The notes: generated from the letters alone by a model not told the origin. DNA of 64,000 bases from CAZLDI01 sp964558415 (GCA_964558415.1 CAZLDI010000011.1:1-64000); one strand, 5' to 3'. Counted from the first letter of the stretch, positions 44,738-54,234 are shown. Program-made: numbers and translations.

Positions 44738-47200
44738 TCATGGCAGCAGGACCGTGATCGTTGCTTCTTCGCTCCATGTTTCGTTGCCGGCGGCATCGAC
44801 GGCCCGGGCGCGAATGGCGTGGGTCCCCGGCGCCAGCTGCCAGCTGGCACGGTACGGAGCGGCCTCTGCGCGTCTAATGAGCGCGCCGTCCACGTAGATA
44901 TCCACGTAACGTGTCGCCGTAGCGGGCAGCGCCTCGATGCGCAGCTCCTGGTCCTCCGGCCGCAGCTCTCTGCTCAGGCGTAGCACCGTGCCGTTCGATG
45001 GGGAGACCAGCCGCGGCGGGACGTCGGTTTGGACAGACAGCCGCCCGTCCGGACCGGGATAGGGGGCGACGGCGGTATAAGGAGGGACGGGGGGCAAGAC
45101 GACGCCAGCCCGCCTGGCCCAGGGGATCGCCTCCAATGGCACGAATGCGAAGATGCGCTCCCTAACGCTGCCGTGGCAGGGAGCGTCAACGGACGTCACC
45201 GCCTCGCCAGTTGCATCGCAGATGATAAGAGGACGATAGTACTCGTCTGCTTCGCCTGGCCCGGCGCCTGCCGGGAACAGCTCCAGGCGCTGTCGCTGGC
45301 AGTGGGGTGTCGGCAGTAGTCCAGAGGGCAGGCAGATCAGTACCCGTTCGATCCCGTCGGGCTGCGGAAACTGCTTTGGCGCGACGCTCTTGAGGGCCAC
45401 CTGCATCACGTCTCGCCAGATCGGAGCGGCACCGTCGACGCCGGATACGTTGCGCATTGAGCTACCGTCGGCGTTGCCTACCCAAACGCCTATTGCGAGG
45501 TCGGGCGTGTAGCCTACCGTCCAGTTGTCTCGGAAGTCGCTGGTGGTGCCGGTCTTGACGGCGGCGGGGAAGTCCAGCCGAAGCGGGCTGTGGAGACCGA
45601 AGCCAGGCGCCCGCGCCGCGTTGTCAGCCAGGATGTCGGTGATCAGGTACGCTGTCTCTGGGGAGACTACTTGCTCGCGAGCGAGCGCCGGCGGCTCATA
45701 AAGAACGTTGCCCGCGCCGTCCTCGACTCGCATCACGGCGACCGGATCGACTCTCGTACCGCCCGCAGCGAACGCGGCGTAGGCCGCCGTCAGGTCCAGC
45801 AGTCGTACTTCGCCTCCGCCCAGCGTCAGCGAGAGGTCGTACCGGGAAGGGTCGCGGAAGCTGGTGAGCCCAAGCCGCCTGCCCGTCTCGAACGCCCTGT
45901 CCAGTCCGATGGCTGCGAGGACGCGGACTGCCGGCACGTTGTAGGACGATGCAAGCGCTTCGCGGAGCGGCACGACGCCGTGGAACGTGTGGTCGTAGTT
46001 GTTGGGGGCGTACGGGTCGCCGCCGCGCGTGCTGAGCGTCGTGGGCACATCCAGCAACGGCGATGCCGGCGTGAATCCGGACTCCAACGCTGCGGCATAG
46101 ATGACAGGCTTAATTGAACTCCCCGGCTGTCGCTCGGCCAGCGCCATGTTGACAGCGCCGTCGATTTCCTCATCGAAGTAATCGGCGCTGCCCAACAGCG
46201 CCAGGACTTGACCCGTCGCGGGGTCGATTGCAACGACGGCGCCATCGGTGACCTCGCGGTCCTTGAGTTGCCCCACATGCCAGGCCACGGCGACCTGAGC
46301 GGAGCGTTGGAGGTCAAGATCGAGTGACGTGTAGACGCGCAGGCCGCCCCGGCTGACGGCCTCGTCCCCCACCAGGCTGGGAAGCTGCTCAAGCACCCAG
46401 GCGACAAAGTGCGGCGCTTCGATGGGGAAAGGCGTCCTGTTCAGCGTCAGCGGCTCGGCCTGCGCCGCGGCGGCCTCGGCAGCCGTGATATATCCCTCGT
46501 CCACCATGCGCGTGAGGACGGTCCACTGTCGCCCTTGTGCAGCGTCCATGTTCGTGAACGGATCGTAGCCAGAGGGCGATTGGAGAAGACCGGCCAAGAG
46601 GGCCGACTCCGCCAGGTCGAGATCGCGGGCGCTCTTGTCGAAATACGTGCGAGACGCCGCCTCTACGCCGTACGCAAGATTCCCGAAGTAGACCCGGTTG
46701 AGGTACTGTTCGAGAACCTCGTCTTTGGAGAGAGAGCGATTCAGTTGCAACGCCAGCGCAATCTCACGAATCTTGCGCAGCGGGCTTCTGGCTGTGCGGT
46801 CTTCCGGCTCCAGATAGAGGTTGCGGGCCAGTTGCTGCGTGATAGTGCTGCCGCCGGAGCTAAGCTCGGCGGCGCGGGCGTTGGTGATCGCCGCGCGGCC
46901 GATCGCACGCAGATCGATGCCGGGGTTGTCGTAGAAGGATGCGTCCTCCGTCGCGACTACCGCCTGCCTGAGGCGCGCGGGCATGTCAGCGAGGGCGAGA
47001 TAGGTGTAGTGGGCGTCCGTGGGGCCGGCCGAATCGTAAAGGAGCCGCCCCTCGCGGTCCAGGATCTTCGTCGACTCCGGCAAGGGAATAGGAGGCGGCG
47101 GCGGCGGGAGCGGCGCCAGGTAGAGGGCCAAGTAGGCTAGAAGCGCTATGGCGCCTGTGTATAGAACGCCTCGACGGACCAGCCGTGCCAGCCGGCTCAT
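44738..47200 (-). CDS. pbpC: Penicillin-binding protein 1C
   Basis: An 820-residue bifunctional class A PBP. A transmembrane helix lies at about residues 10-30. The glycosyltransferase 51 domain has the catalytic Glu in TEDASFY (about 85). The transpeptidase has SSIK (Ser361-Lys364), SYN (419-421) and KTGTT (549-553). The C-terminal beta-rich PBP1C extension includes 'VDIYVDGALI' near 785. It polymerises and crosslinks peptidoglycan outside the membrane, so this organism probably has a cell wall. ATG at 47200 was chosen for its strong ribosome binding site (gggggagaaag). It is co-transcribed with the macroglobulin gene. Confidence 0.93.
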   Translation of the reverse strand: MSRLARLVRRGVLYTGAIALLAYLALYLAPLPPPPPPIPLPESTKILDREGRLLYDSAGPTDAHYTYLALADMPARLRQAVVATEDASFYDNPGIDLRAIGRAAITNARAAELSSGGSTITQQLARNLYLEPEDRTARSPLRKIREIALALQLNRSLSKDEVLEQYLNRVYFGNLAYGVEAASRTYFDKSARDLDLAESALLAGLLQSPSGYDPFTNMDAAQGRQWTVLTRMVDEGYITAAEAAAAQAEPLTLNRTPFPIEAPHFVAWVLEQLPSLVGDEAVSRGGLRVYTSLDLDLQRSAQVAVAWHVGQLKDREVTDGAVVAIDPATGQVLALLGSADYFDEEIDGAVNMALAERQPGSSIKPVIYAAALESGFTPASPLLDVPTTLSTRGGDPYAPNNYDHTFHGVVPLREALASSYNVPAVRVLAAIGLDRAFETGRRLGLTSFRDPSRYDLSLTLGGGEVRLLDLTAAYAAFAAGGTRVDPVAVMRVEDGAGNVLYEPPALAREQVVSPETAYLITDILADNAARAPGFGLHSPLRLDFPAAVKTGTTSDFRDNWTVGYTPDLAIGVWVGNADGSSMRNVSGVDGAAPIWRDVMQVALKSVAPKQFPQPDGIERVLICLPSGLLPTPHCQRQRLELFPAGAGPGEADEYYRPLIICDATGEAVTSVDAPCHGSVRERIFAFVPLEAIPWARRAGVVLPPVPPYTAVAPYPGPDGRLSVQTDVPPRLVSPSNGTVLRLSRELRPEDQELRIEALPATATRYVDIYVDGALIRRAEAAPYRASWQLAPGTHAIRARAVDAAGNETWSEEATITVLLP

Positions 47201-47731
47201 CTTTCTCCCCCCTGGCCTGAGCCACTTTATAACCACTCCAGGGATAATTCTAGTTAACTAACGTTATACACCACGATCGGATACTTGAACATGGCGCCGA
47301 TCGCCCCAAAGGGAGTCCGCGGGATCATCGAAGGAGGGCCACTAGCGCCCGGGTGGTCCACAGAGGGCACAGAGGGGCACGGAAGACGCTGATTGACGCT
47401 GATTGGGTTCACAGATGAGCACAGAGGGTTTGTTCGCGGGAGCGGGGCGGGTTTGAAACCCGCCCCACGAGTGGGTGTACGGTTCGCGAGTGTTCGGGTG
47501 AGGGGGCGGGGTGTGTGCGGCGACGGGTTCCTCGGCTTCGCTGCGCTGCGCTCGGGATGACACGTAGAGGCGCTGCGGCTGCGCTCGGGATGACAGGTGG
47601 AGGCGCTGAGGCTGCGCTCGGGATGGCGGGTGGACGGGGGTAGGTTAGGGTGTCGCGGGAGTGTTGGTGGGCCGATGGGAGAGGGCGGGTTTGAAACCCG
47701 CCCCTACGGGTGGTGTACCGTGTCGCGGGGG
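47201..47731. other. pbpC promoter region and repeats
   Basis: From 47201 to about 47330 is an AT-richer stretch that should hold the pbpC promoter, with 'ttataaag' near 47226-47233 on the minus strand and the 10-bp palindrome tagttaacta at 47251-47260. From 47353 on there are cacagag units, solo palindromes of the 93-bp element at 47445-47467 and 47683-47703, and several 'cgctgcgctcgggatga' units around 47540-47630. No gene is supported. Confidence 0.6.
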
Positions 47732-48832
47732 TTAGGCGAATGCGCCGTCGCGGCCGGTGAGGTTCCTGGGGCGAACGTGGACGGTTTTGCGGGGGTCGTC
47801 GATGCAGCGGCCGAGGACCCATGAGGGGCAGGCGGCGTGGGACGCGAGTTCCTGGACGCGGGCGACGGCGGTGGGGGCGCAGATCACGCAGAAGCCGATT
47901 CCCATGTTGTACACGCGGAACATCTCGGCATCGGGGATCCGGCCGCGGGCCTTGATGAGTGCGAAGATCGGAGGGGCTTCCGGCAGGTAATCGATCTCGA
48001 AGCCGACCGGCGCATTCGCACGGGTCAGGTTGAGGAACCCGTCGCTTGTGATGTGGAACAGAGCTGAGATTGCGAGTCCTTCGCGAAGCATTGGCAGTAC
48101 AGAGTTGACGTATATTCGGGTTGGTTCCAGCAGCTCTTCGCCGAGTGTCCTGCCCAGCTCGGGAATGCGCTGATCGAGTCTCAGGCCCGCATCCTCCAGT
48201 AGAGCCTTGCGGGCCAGAGTCAGCCCGTTGCTGTGGATGCCGGAGCTGGCGAGGCCGACGATGACGTGACCTGCCTCGACGAGCGACCCGTCCAGTACGG
48301 CGTCCTTGTCGACGAGGCCGATGCAAGTGCCGACAAGGTCGAAGCCGTGACCCTCACGCGCGCCTTTGATGATCTCGGGGATCTGTGAGATCTCGCCGCC
48401 GGGGATGCTGATGTTCGCCTGGCGCGCTCCCTCCAGCAGGCCCTTGCCGATCTGTTCCAGCATCCGATCGCCGGCGACATCCACGGCGATGTAGTCGAGC
48501 ATCGCGATGGGCTCGGCGCCGACGCAGATGACGTCGTTGGCGTTCATCGCGACGCAGTCAATGCCGACGGTGTCGTATTTGTCCATAAGCTGCGCGACGA
48601 TCGCCTTGGTCCCGATACCGTCGGTAGAGATGGCTATCGCCTGCGGCCCGGGGATATCGAGGACGCTGGCGTAGTACCCGAAGTCCAGCAGCGGGCGCCC
48701 TACATCGGGGCGAAGGTCGAATGTTTTCTTGAGATGCCCGAGGAGTCCCTTGAACCCACGGCGCCTGTCCAGCGAGGCAACGCCCGCGTCCTCGTAGCCC
48801 TTGCCGGCGTTGACGGATTGGTGCGGGGGCAT
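47732..48832 (-). CDS. purM: Phosphoribosylformylglycinamidine cyclo-ligase (AIR synthase)
   Basis: A 366-residue PurM, the fifth step of purine synthesis (FGAM + ATP to AIR). The N-terminus 'YEDAGVASLDRRRGFKGLL' and 'IAISTDGIGTKAIVAQ' (ATP-site glycine loop) match, as do 'DCVAMNANDVICVGAEPIAMLDYIAV' (in parts) and 'VIVGLASSGIHSNGLTLARK'. The C-terminus is normal. It marks the stable left border of the accessory region that runs to ribD. Confidence 0.93.
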   Translation of the reverse strand: MPPHQSVNAGKGYEDAGVASLDRRRGFKGLLGHLKKTFDLRPDVGRPLLDFGYYASVLDIPGPQAIAISTDGIGTKAIVAQLMDKYDTVGIDCVAMNANDVICVGAEPIAMLDYIAVDVAGDRMLEQIGKGLLEGARQANISIPGGEISQIPEIIKGAREGHGFDLVGTCIGLVDKDAVLDGSLVEAGHVIVGLASSGIHSNGLTLARKALLEDAGLRLDQRIPELGRTLGEELLEPTRIYVNSVLPMLREGLAISALFHITSDGFLNLTRANAPVGFEIDYLPEAPPIFALIKARGRIPDAEMFRVYNMGIGFCVICAPTAVARVQELASHAACPSWVLGRCIDDPRKTVHVRPRNLTGRDGAFA

Positions 48833-48920
48833 CAGTCCTCGGTGTCCGGCAGGGGGTGTGTTCTCACGGAAACGATCGTGCTCTGATAGATCCCATCGGC
48901 ACTAGCGTCGATGCGGATAC

Positions 48921-50396
48921 TCAGTATTCTACCTCTAAATCCATCGCCTGTTGGCTGGCCGAATCTATCGGTTGCTCACTGTTCGAAGTTTCGGGTTCCC
49001 TTTGGGAAGAGGGGACCTTGATGCGATAGGCTGTGGAGGCCGTTCTTGTTCCGGGAATTTGTTCGATCATGTCCGCCTTTTCCATTCGGCCAAAGATTGT
49101 CTTGATTCGATAGTCCGCAGTGATGTGGGTGATGCGCCGGGCGTCCTTGTTCTTGATTGAAGGATGATCTGTGAGATAGTCCATAATCGCCTCTTCGGGA
49201 GATGCTAAGCGCTCGTGTTTAATCAAGACGAGCAGGCTGTTATCTTGCTCCACAATTGCCGGCGGCTTCAGCCCCAACTTAGTCATGGCTTCGAATGCAG
49301 TGTTCAGCCCCTCTCCAACATCCTTGTTTGGAGGGTCCGGGAATTTGTTTAGGATTCGAACGATGGTTCCGTTTCTGGCGAAGCGCTCAGTCAGAATATT
49401 TTGAATAGTTACATGCGCAGGCAGCGTACCTGGGCTTTGCACTTCGATGCGGTTATCGAAGATTCGAATGTGGACATCGTCGGCGACGTGATAGTCGCGG
49501 TGCAATACGGCATTGGTGATGATTTCGTGCAAAGTCTCAGGAGGATAGTTGACTGTCTGCAACGCCGATTCTCCGAGCTTCGGAATGCTCTCCACTATGT
49601 TTTTCGTGGCCGCAACCGCTGCTTTGATCTGCGCGTATAAGTCGCCTTCAATCGTCATCGGGTCGAAGGCCAACGTCTCCCGCGTTCCCTCCGGTTCCGT
49701 CGTCTTGTAACGATAGACCTTGATCCCGCAATGCTTAGGGATCAGAGCCTGCGGCTCCTCGGCGAACAGTAGAACGCCTGCCACTGTAGGCCTTTCCTCT
49801 CGCAAGAGAACTTGCTTCCGCAACCACTTTTCAGGGGTCGTCGTCGGCACTACTTGCTCAACGAAATCCTTGATTACTCGCGACTCGATAAGCACTTCCT
49901 TCGGAGCATTTATAGGCTCTGTTTCGAAAGTGGTGATGCCTTTAGCATATTCAAGGCGCTTAATCTCTTCTGGCGTTTGAACCGGCAGAGATTGCGCCCC
50001 TCGCCTCACATAGGGGATGCTGTTCGAAGCCTTGATTATCCCCTGTGCCTTATTGATTTGGAGGTGCAATACGAGACCGGGGAATGCGCCCGCCCTCAGA
50101 AATTCGTACTGGAAGTCGGTGCCAAGCGGGAAATACTTCTCCAGCTCTTGAATGTGGGCATTGGCGGCTTCGTCATTAGGAAAACCTGCCCATTCTCTCT
50201 TCTTCCCGGTGACTAGTTCCTGTATACCGACGTAGAGTTCGCCGCCATCAGTGTTTGCGAACGCTGATATGGCCTTCGAAAGGCCATGAGCTGATACCTC
50301 CTTCGCCTTGAGGTCATTGAATTGGCCCTCGTCCAAGGCCAACAGTTTGGCGACCTGCGCCTCCGTGATAGTTTCTGTTCGAATTGAACTCGGCAT
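48921..50396 (-). CDS. AlbA_2 (Schlafen-like)/HATPase_c_4 protein
   Basis: A 491-residue protein in three parts. Residues about 18-140 are an AlbA_2/Slfn divergent AAA_4-like domain ('LSKAISAFANTDGGELYVGI'). Residues about 280-400 are a GHKL-type ATP-binding fold ('LHEIITNAVLHRDYH' and 'VGEGLNTAFEAM'). The C-terminus is a winged helix ('YLTDHPSIKNKDARRITH'). Such proteins are annotated as transcriptional regulators, and AlbA_2 domains also occur in anti-phage systems. ATG at 50396 is chosen; a TAAAAT hexamer lies just upstream. It is divergent from the kinase-HD gene, sharing a 166-base control region. Confidence 0.85.
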   Translation of the reverse strand: MPSSIRTETITEAQVAKLLALDEGQFNDLKAKEVSAHGLSKAISAFANTDGGELYVGIQELVTGKKREWAGFPNDEAANAHIQELEKYFPLGTDFQYEFLRAGAFPGLVLHLQINKAQGIIKASNSIPYVRRGAQSLPVQTPEEIKRLEYAKGITTFETEPINAPKEVLIESRVIKDFVEQVVPTTTPEKWLRKQVLLREERPTVAGVLLFAEEPQALIPKHCGIKVYRYKTTEPEGTRETLAFDPMTIEGDLYAQIKAAVAATKNIVESIPKLGESALQTVNYPPETLHEIITNAVLHRDYHVADDVHIRIFDNRIEVQSPGTLPAHVTIQNILTERFARNGTIVRILNKFPDPPNKDVGEGLNTAFEAMTKLGLKPPAIVEQDNSLLVLIKHERLASPEEAIMDYLTDHPSIKNKDARRITHITADYRIKTIFGRMEKADMIEQIPGTRTASTAYRIKVPSSQREPETSNSEQPIDSASQQAMDLEVEY

Positions 50397-50435
50397 GATG
50401 ACGAATTTTATCAGATGAACGACCGCGCGAGGGTG

Positions 50436-50467
50436 TGTCAAATGGTCAGTCCCCTCTTCATTTGACA
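50436..50467. promoter_or_regulatory. Perfect 9-bp inverted repeat in the divergent control region
   Basis: Arms tgtcaaatg (50436-50444) and catttgaca (50459-50467) are perfect complements with a 14-base spacer, giving about 23 bp between arm centres. Each arm contains TTGACA pointing outward, one for each divergent gene, so a bound protein would cover both -35-like boxes. The natural candidate binder is the AlbA_2 protein's winged helix. Confidence 0.55.
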
Positions 50468-50562
50468 TCGCCCTCCGCGTTGGACGATCATCCGTGAGGT
50501 AAACGGGTGCGTACAATCGGGAATCGTACGCCTTGCACGGCCCATCTGTTCAGGAGGTAGAT

Positions 50563-53163
50563 TTGCCCGGTCCAGATATCCATGAGGACCTCTGGCGGCG
50601 CAACGCGGAGAAGATACCTCAGCTGATGGAGCAAATAGGCGCGAAGTTCGACGCGCCGAATCTCCGACAAGTGTGGCCGGACGAGAAAGAGGCGATCGCC
50701 AAAATCCTCGAGATCATCGGATACGATATCTCGTTCAATTACACGTACGACAAGTTCATCGCGGCGGGCGGTGCTGGCCTCGTTTTCAGGGTACGTGATG
50801 AACGGTTGGGCATTTGGCGTGCCTTGAAAGCCCCGCGCCCCAAAGGCGGGAGGATCGAGCCAATCGTGCAGATAATGTCCTCGGAAATCGACAAGCTTTT
50901 GACCCTGGGTCACGAGAATATCGTACCGGTTTACTTCGTTGGCAAGGAACTGGACAACTTGGCCGGAGGAACTCTCAATCTTCCCTACTACGTCATGGAC
51001 TACGTGCAGGATGCTTCAGACTTCGACAAAGTCGTCCCAAACCTCGAATTGCCCGAGTTAATACGGCTCTTCCGGCAGGCCATTGAAGCGGTCGCTTACC
51101 TCCATCGAGAGGGCATCGTACATTGTGATCTGAAGCCGGCCAATATCCTGATTGGGCGCCGAGGTGGGCGACACCATGCGTGGGTCAGCGATCTGGGATA
51201 CGCGAAGTACTATCAGAGGTCGCACCCCGAGGGTGACACGGAGGTTCGCTTCACCGAGAAGTATGCACACCCTGATCTACTTAGCAGACGCACCCGGGAC
51301 TCGGATGAGCTGGCGAACGTGGCATCCGTCAGTTGGAATCTTTTCAACCCGAGCTTTGATCTGTATTCGATGGGTATTACACTCTTCGAGCTTTGTGACC
51401 TTGCCCAGGTCGCGAGAAAAGGTACATCCTACGTTCGTCGCTATCTGTCTTTAATTGCCGCTCGACTGTTAGATGCACAGATTCCTCCGCAGGCATCGCT
51501 CCCTGCCAACGTAAGGCCGGATCAACCGTTCGACGGGCTGTCGCGGCAGAGCATGCGGGAGGTCTCGTTTCAGACAAGCATCGAGGCGTGCGAGGACTTA
51601 ATGAAACTCCAGGATGAGTACCCCCTACACCGGCGTGTTCGAGAACTGAATTTGTTTCCCGCGGAAACCGTTCAGTTAGCCACTCAAGGAGGCGTTGTCT
51701 TTACCGACCGTTTGAAGCGGATCGTAGAAGTTCCCATCATGTCTCGTCTTGGGCAGACCAGCCAACTTGGATTGCTCAATTTCTTGTACCCAGGAGCGAC
51801 TCACACCCGGTTAGAGCATTCATTGGGGACCTTTGGTATGGCTTGCAGGTACGTGAACGCGCTCTATCACTCGAACAGCGATCCGCTCTTCCGCTCGATA
51901 ATGACTGACAGAGATATCCGTCGGGTGCTGTTAGCATCCCTGCTCCATGATCTCGGGTATTTCGCCCTTGCGCACGACCTTGAGGACTGTGATGAATTGG
52001 CGTTCTCGCATGCGGAGTTGACCAAGACTTTTCTTCGGGAGGACACGATCCGCTCTGTGATTTCTGGCCCCGAACCTGATGGTTGGGACCTAGATGTCGA
52101 AGAGATCATTTCAGTATTGGAGGCGGATCGGGGAAGCCCAACCGGATTCAAGGAGCAGATCCTAAGGTCTATCATCGATGGCCCCATTGACGCCGACAAG
52201 ATCGACTACCTATTACGCGACAGCCACCACCTCGAGGTTCCGTACGGGCTCGGCATAGATATGGCCTGGTTCGTGCGACATCTAACAGTCGCATATGACA
52301 CCACCCGGAACCCCTCCATTGCAGGAATTGGAGTGACTGAAAAGGCGCGAGTGGGCGCCGAGGCTATCTCATTCGCACGATATGCGATGTTCTCAACGGT
52401 CTATTGGCATCACACGTCTCGGGCATTGAAAGCCATGCTGCGATTCGCGGTTCGGCGGATTCTCGCAAGCCCGCGAAACGCGGACCGAGCTAAGTTCCGG
52501 GACGAGCTTGCTGAGTTCATCAGTTCGTCGTCGTCCTTCGAGGTCAAAGAGTCACGCTCGGCTGTGAATGAAAATGATAGGCAGATGCTTGCTTGGCTGT
52601 CTGTCCGGGGCGACGCGATCGTACAGGAGATGGTCCGATTGATCCTGGGGCGTAAAATCTATCAGCGGATTGCTACTATCGACAGCCAACGGGAACCCGA
52701 GCTCTTTGCGGGGCTGACTCGACTGTTCATTGCCGACGGGGAGACCGATAAAGAGAACTATCGCGAGCGTCTCAGCAAGAGCATCGTCTCAGAGTTGGAG
52801 CGGCGGATTCGGTTGCCTGGCTACGAGGTTCCGCCAGACGCGGTCGCTAAGGCGGCGCAAGAGTCCGCTCTCATTTTGGTCGATGTGCCGTTCCGCCGTG
52901 GCCAGAAGGGAGAACAGTTGTACTTTGTCCGAGAAGGCGAGTATGGTCCACCAAGCTTGGAGGCCTCGCGGCTGTGGTCGCAGTTGCATGGCGGATTCAA
53001 TGAGCTTGCTGGCAAAGTTCGTATCCTTTGTCACCCGTTATACGCGGAAATGACAGAACGGACGCTGGATGCCGACCAAGTTCGTGACGTATGTCGGCAA
53101 GTGTTTAACGACATGGCCACCGCGGGCCAGATCGAAGCCACCCCCATAGGCTCACGATCATAG
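50563..53163 (+). CDS. Protein kinase fused to SAMHD1/COG1078-like HD phosphohydrolase
   Basis: An 866-residue two-domain protein. Residues about 60-300 are a Hanks-type kinase: glycine loop AAGGAGLVF (about 67-75), ATP-site Lys in RALKAPR (89), catalytic loop HCDLKPANIL (about 187-196) and DLG in place of DFG (210). Residues about 375-620 are an HD domain: 'HTRLEHSLG' (His near 419), 'LLHDLGYFALAHD' (HD at 462-463) and 'DADKIDYLLRDSHHL' (about 543-557), the pattern of SAMHD1 and COG1078 dNTPase-like enzymes. The C-terminal 240 residues are unassigned. TTG at 50563 is chosen because an aggagg site lies 5 nt upstream. Divergent from the AlbA_2 gene. Likely a signalling nucleotide-hydrolase; defence function is inference. 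Confidence 0.85.
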   Translation: MPGPDIHEDLWRRNAEKIPQLMEQIGAKFDAPNLRQVWPDEKEAIAKILEIIGYDISFNYTYDKFIAAGGAGLVFRVRDERLGIWRALKAPRPKGGRIEPIVQIMSSEIDKLLTLGHENIVPVYFVGKELDNLAGGTLNLPYYVMDYVQDASDFDKVVPNLELPELIRLFRQAIEAVAYLHREGIVHCDLKPANILIGRRGGRHHAWVSDLGYAKYYQRSHPEGDTEVRFTEKYAHPDLLSRRTRDSDELANVASVSWNLFNPSFDLYSMGITLFELCDLAQVARKGTSYVRRYLSLIAARLLDAQIPPQASLPANVRPDQPFDGLSRQSMREVSFQTSIEACEDLMKLQDEYPLHRRVRELNLFPAETVQLATQGGVVFTDRLKRIVEVPIMSRLGQTSQLGLLNFLYPGATHTRLEHSLGTFGMACRYVNALYHSNSDPLFRSIMTDRDIRRVLLASLLHDLGYFALAHDLEDCDELAFSHAELTKTFLREDTIRSVISGPEPDGWDLDVEEIISVLEADRGSPTGFKEQILRSIIDGPIDADKIDYLLRDSHHLEVPYGLGIDMAWFVRHLTVAYDTTRNPSIAGIGVTEKARVGAEAISFARYAMFSTVYWHHTSRALKAMLRFAVRRILASPRNADRAKFRDELAEFISSSSSFEVKESRSAVNENDRQMLAWLSVRGDAIVQEMVRLILGRKIYQRIATIDSQREPELFAGLTRLFIADGETDKENYRERLSKSIVSELERRIRLPGYEVPPDAVAKAAQESALILVDVPFRRGQKGEQLYFVREGEYGPPSLEASRLWSQLHGGFNELAGKVRILCHPLYAEMTERTLDADQVRDVCRQVFNDMATAGQIEATPIGSRS

Positions 53164-53270
53164 ACCGCTCTAGCGGGCAACGGCATCGCTAACGACTAGT
53201 CACGCACAGTGACTTGACTTCGGCCGCGTGAGAGCGATGATGCCCGGTGACTTCAGAAGGAGGTTCCCAC

Positions 53271-53375
53271 TTGAACACCGAGACCATCGGGGCACAGGCG
53301 CTCACCAAGTGGGAGAGGACGATCTACGGCTTCCTGGCCGAGAAGGAGCGCCGCAGCGGGTTGCTGTGCACCTAG
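53271..53375 (+). pseudogene. Tyrosine integrase N-terminal remnant
   Basis: A TTG behind a strong 'agaaggagg' site opens 34 codons, 'QALTKWERTIYGFLAEKERRSG', then a stop. This resembles the SAM-like N-terminal DNA-binding start of phage-type tyrosine recombinases. No core or catalytic domain follows. The rest of 53164-53737 holds no gene I can support. Confidence 0.45.
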
Positions 53376-53737
53376 CTGTGGTGGTTGAGTCCGGCTGAGG
53401 CGGACGGGTTGGCCGCGCTGGGCACGCTCCTGAGTCGGACCTTCGGGCCGATGCCTGCACCGGAGTTCGAGAAGATAATCACCGTACGAAGTGCAGCTAG
53501 CCGTTCGCGATCCCGGGGACCCGTGGCGGATCAGTATGAATGACCAAACGCGCCGACCGTCTCGCGATCATGGGTGCGACTTAGAGAGGCCGACGCGCTT
53601 GCGCGATGATTTTACCACGAGATGGCTTGACCCACCTCCTACACGAGGGCCACTGAATCAGCGCTCCCCGGTCTCCCGTAGCTCCCGGCCCTCGCGTCCT
53701 CACGGATCAGCTGGTAAGGGCGGCCGGGCGGGCAACG

Positions 53738-53833
53738 CTACTTCTTCGGTGGTGGCGTTGGCGCCGACGCGGCTTTCTTCTGTTCCTTCTGCTTCTTCGT
53801 CTTGGAGGTATTCTTCGGACTCTTGTCACCCAT
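53738..53833 (-). CDS. Short lysine-rich protein
   Basis: Thirty-one residues, beginning MGDKSPKNTSKTKKQKEQ and ending in a Pro-Lys tail. An 'aaagga' site lies 7 nt before the ATG. Short Lys/Gln-rich proteins opening 'M-(G/S)-DKSP' are a recurring unnamed type in high-GC bacteria, so I think it is real. Function unknown; the charge suggests nucleic acid or ribosome contact. Confidence 0.6.
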   Translation of the reverse strand: MGDKSPKNTSKTKKQKEQKKAASAPTPPPKK

Positions 53834-53990
53834 CGCGCAATCCTTTCTCAAGATCCCGCCGGCGGATCGATGGTAGCGCATCCGCCGCGTACATGGTGTC
53901 CCCAGCGTCGATGCTCCTTCGCACTTCGTGCGAGGAAAGTATAGCGCAACCCCCGGTCTGTCAGCGTCCCTCGTCGCCGGGCCGTCTTCG
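53834..53990. other. Gap before ribD fragment
   Basis: A 157-base stretch without a gene. It contains the presumed promoter of the small lysine-rich gene on the minus strand. Confidence 0.4.
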
Positions 53991-54140
53991 CCTATAATTT
54001 GCGCATGACATCGGAGGCGATGGGCGGGCGCTGGAGGTGGCGCTTGTGGCGACTGCGGTGACGTCGCCTAACCCGACGGTGGGCGCCGTGATCGTCGTCG
54101 ACGGCGAGATTGTGGGGGAGGGCGTCACGGAGGCGCCCGG
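53991..54140 (+). pseudogene. Truncated ribD 5' end with promoter, copy A
   Basis: Begins cctataatttgcgcatga, the same -10 and start codon as intact ribD (62216). Then come about 45 codons of the ribD start, including 'TSPNPTVGAVIV', with a one-base deletion near 54021 that breaks the frame. Similarity stops at about 54140. The following sequence has a piece, 'gggcccgtctgggccgg', that matches the reverse strand of ribD near 62980-63000, hinting at further rearrangement. Confidence 0.85.
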
Positions 54141-54234
54141 TACGGGCCCGTCCGGGCCGCCCGCCACGGGCCCGTCTGGGCCGGGGTTGCCAGGGCATCG
54201 AGCTGGCACTGCTGTTTCGGGTCGAACTGTAGCT

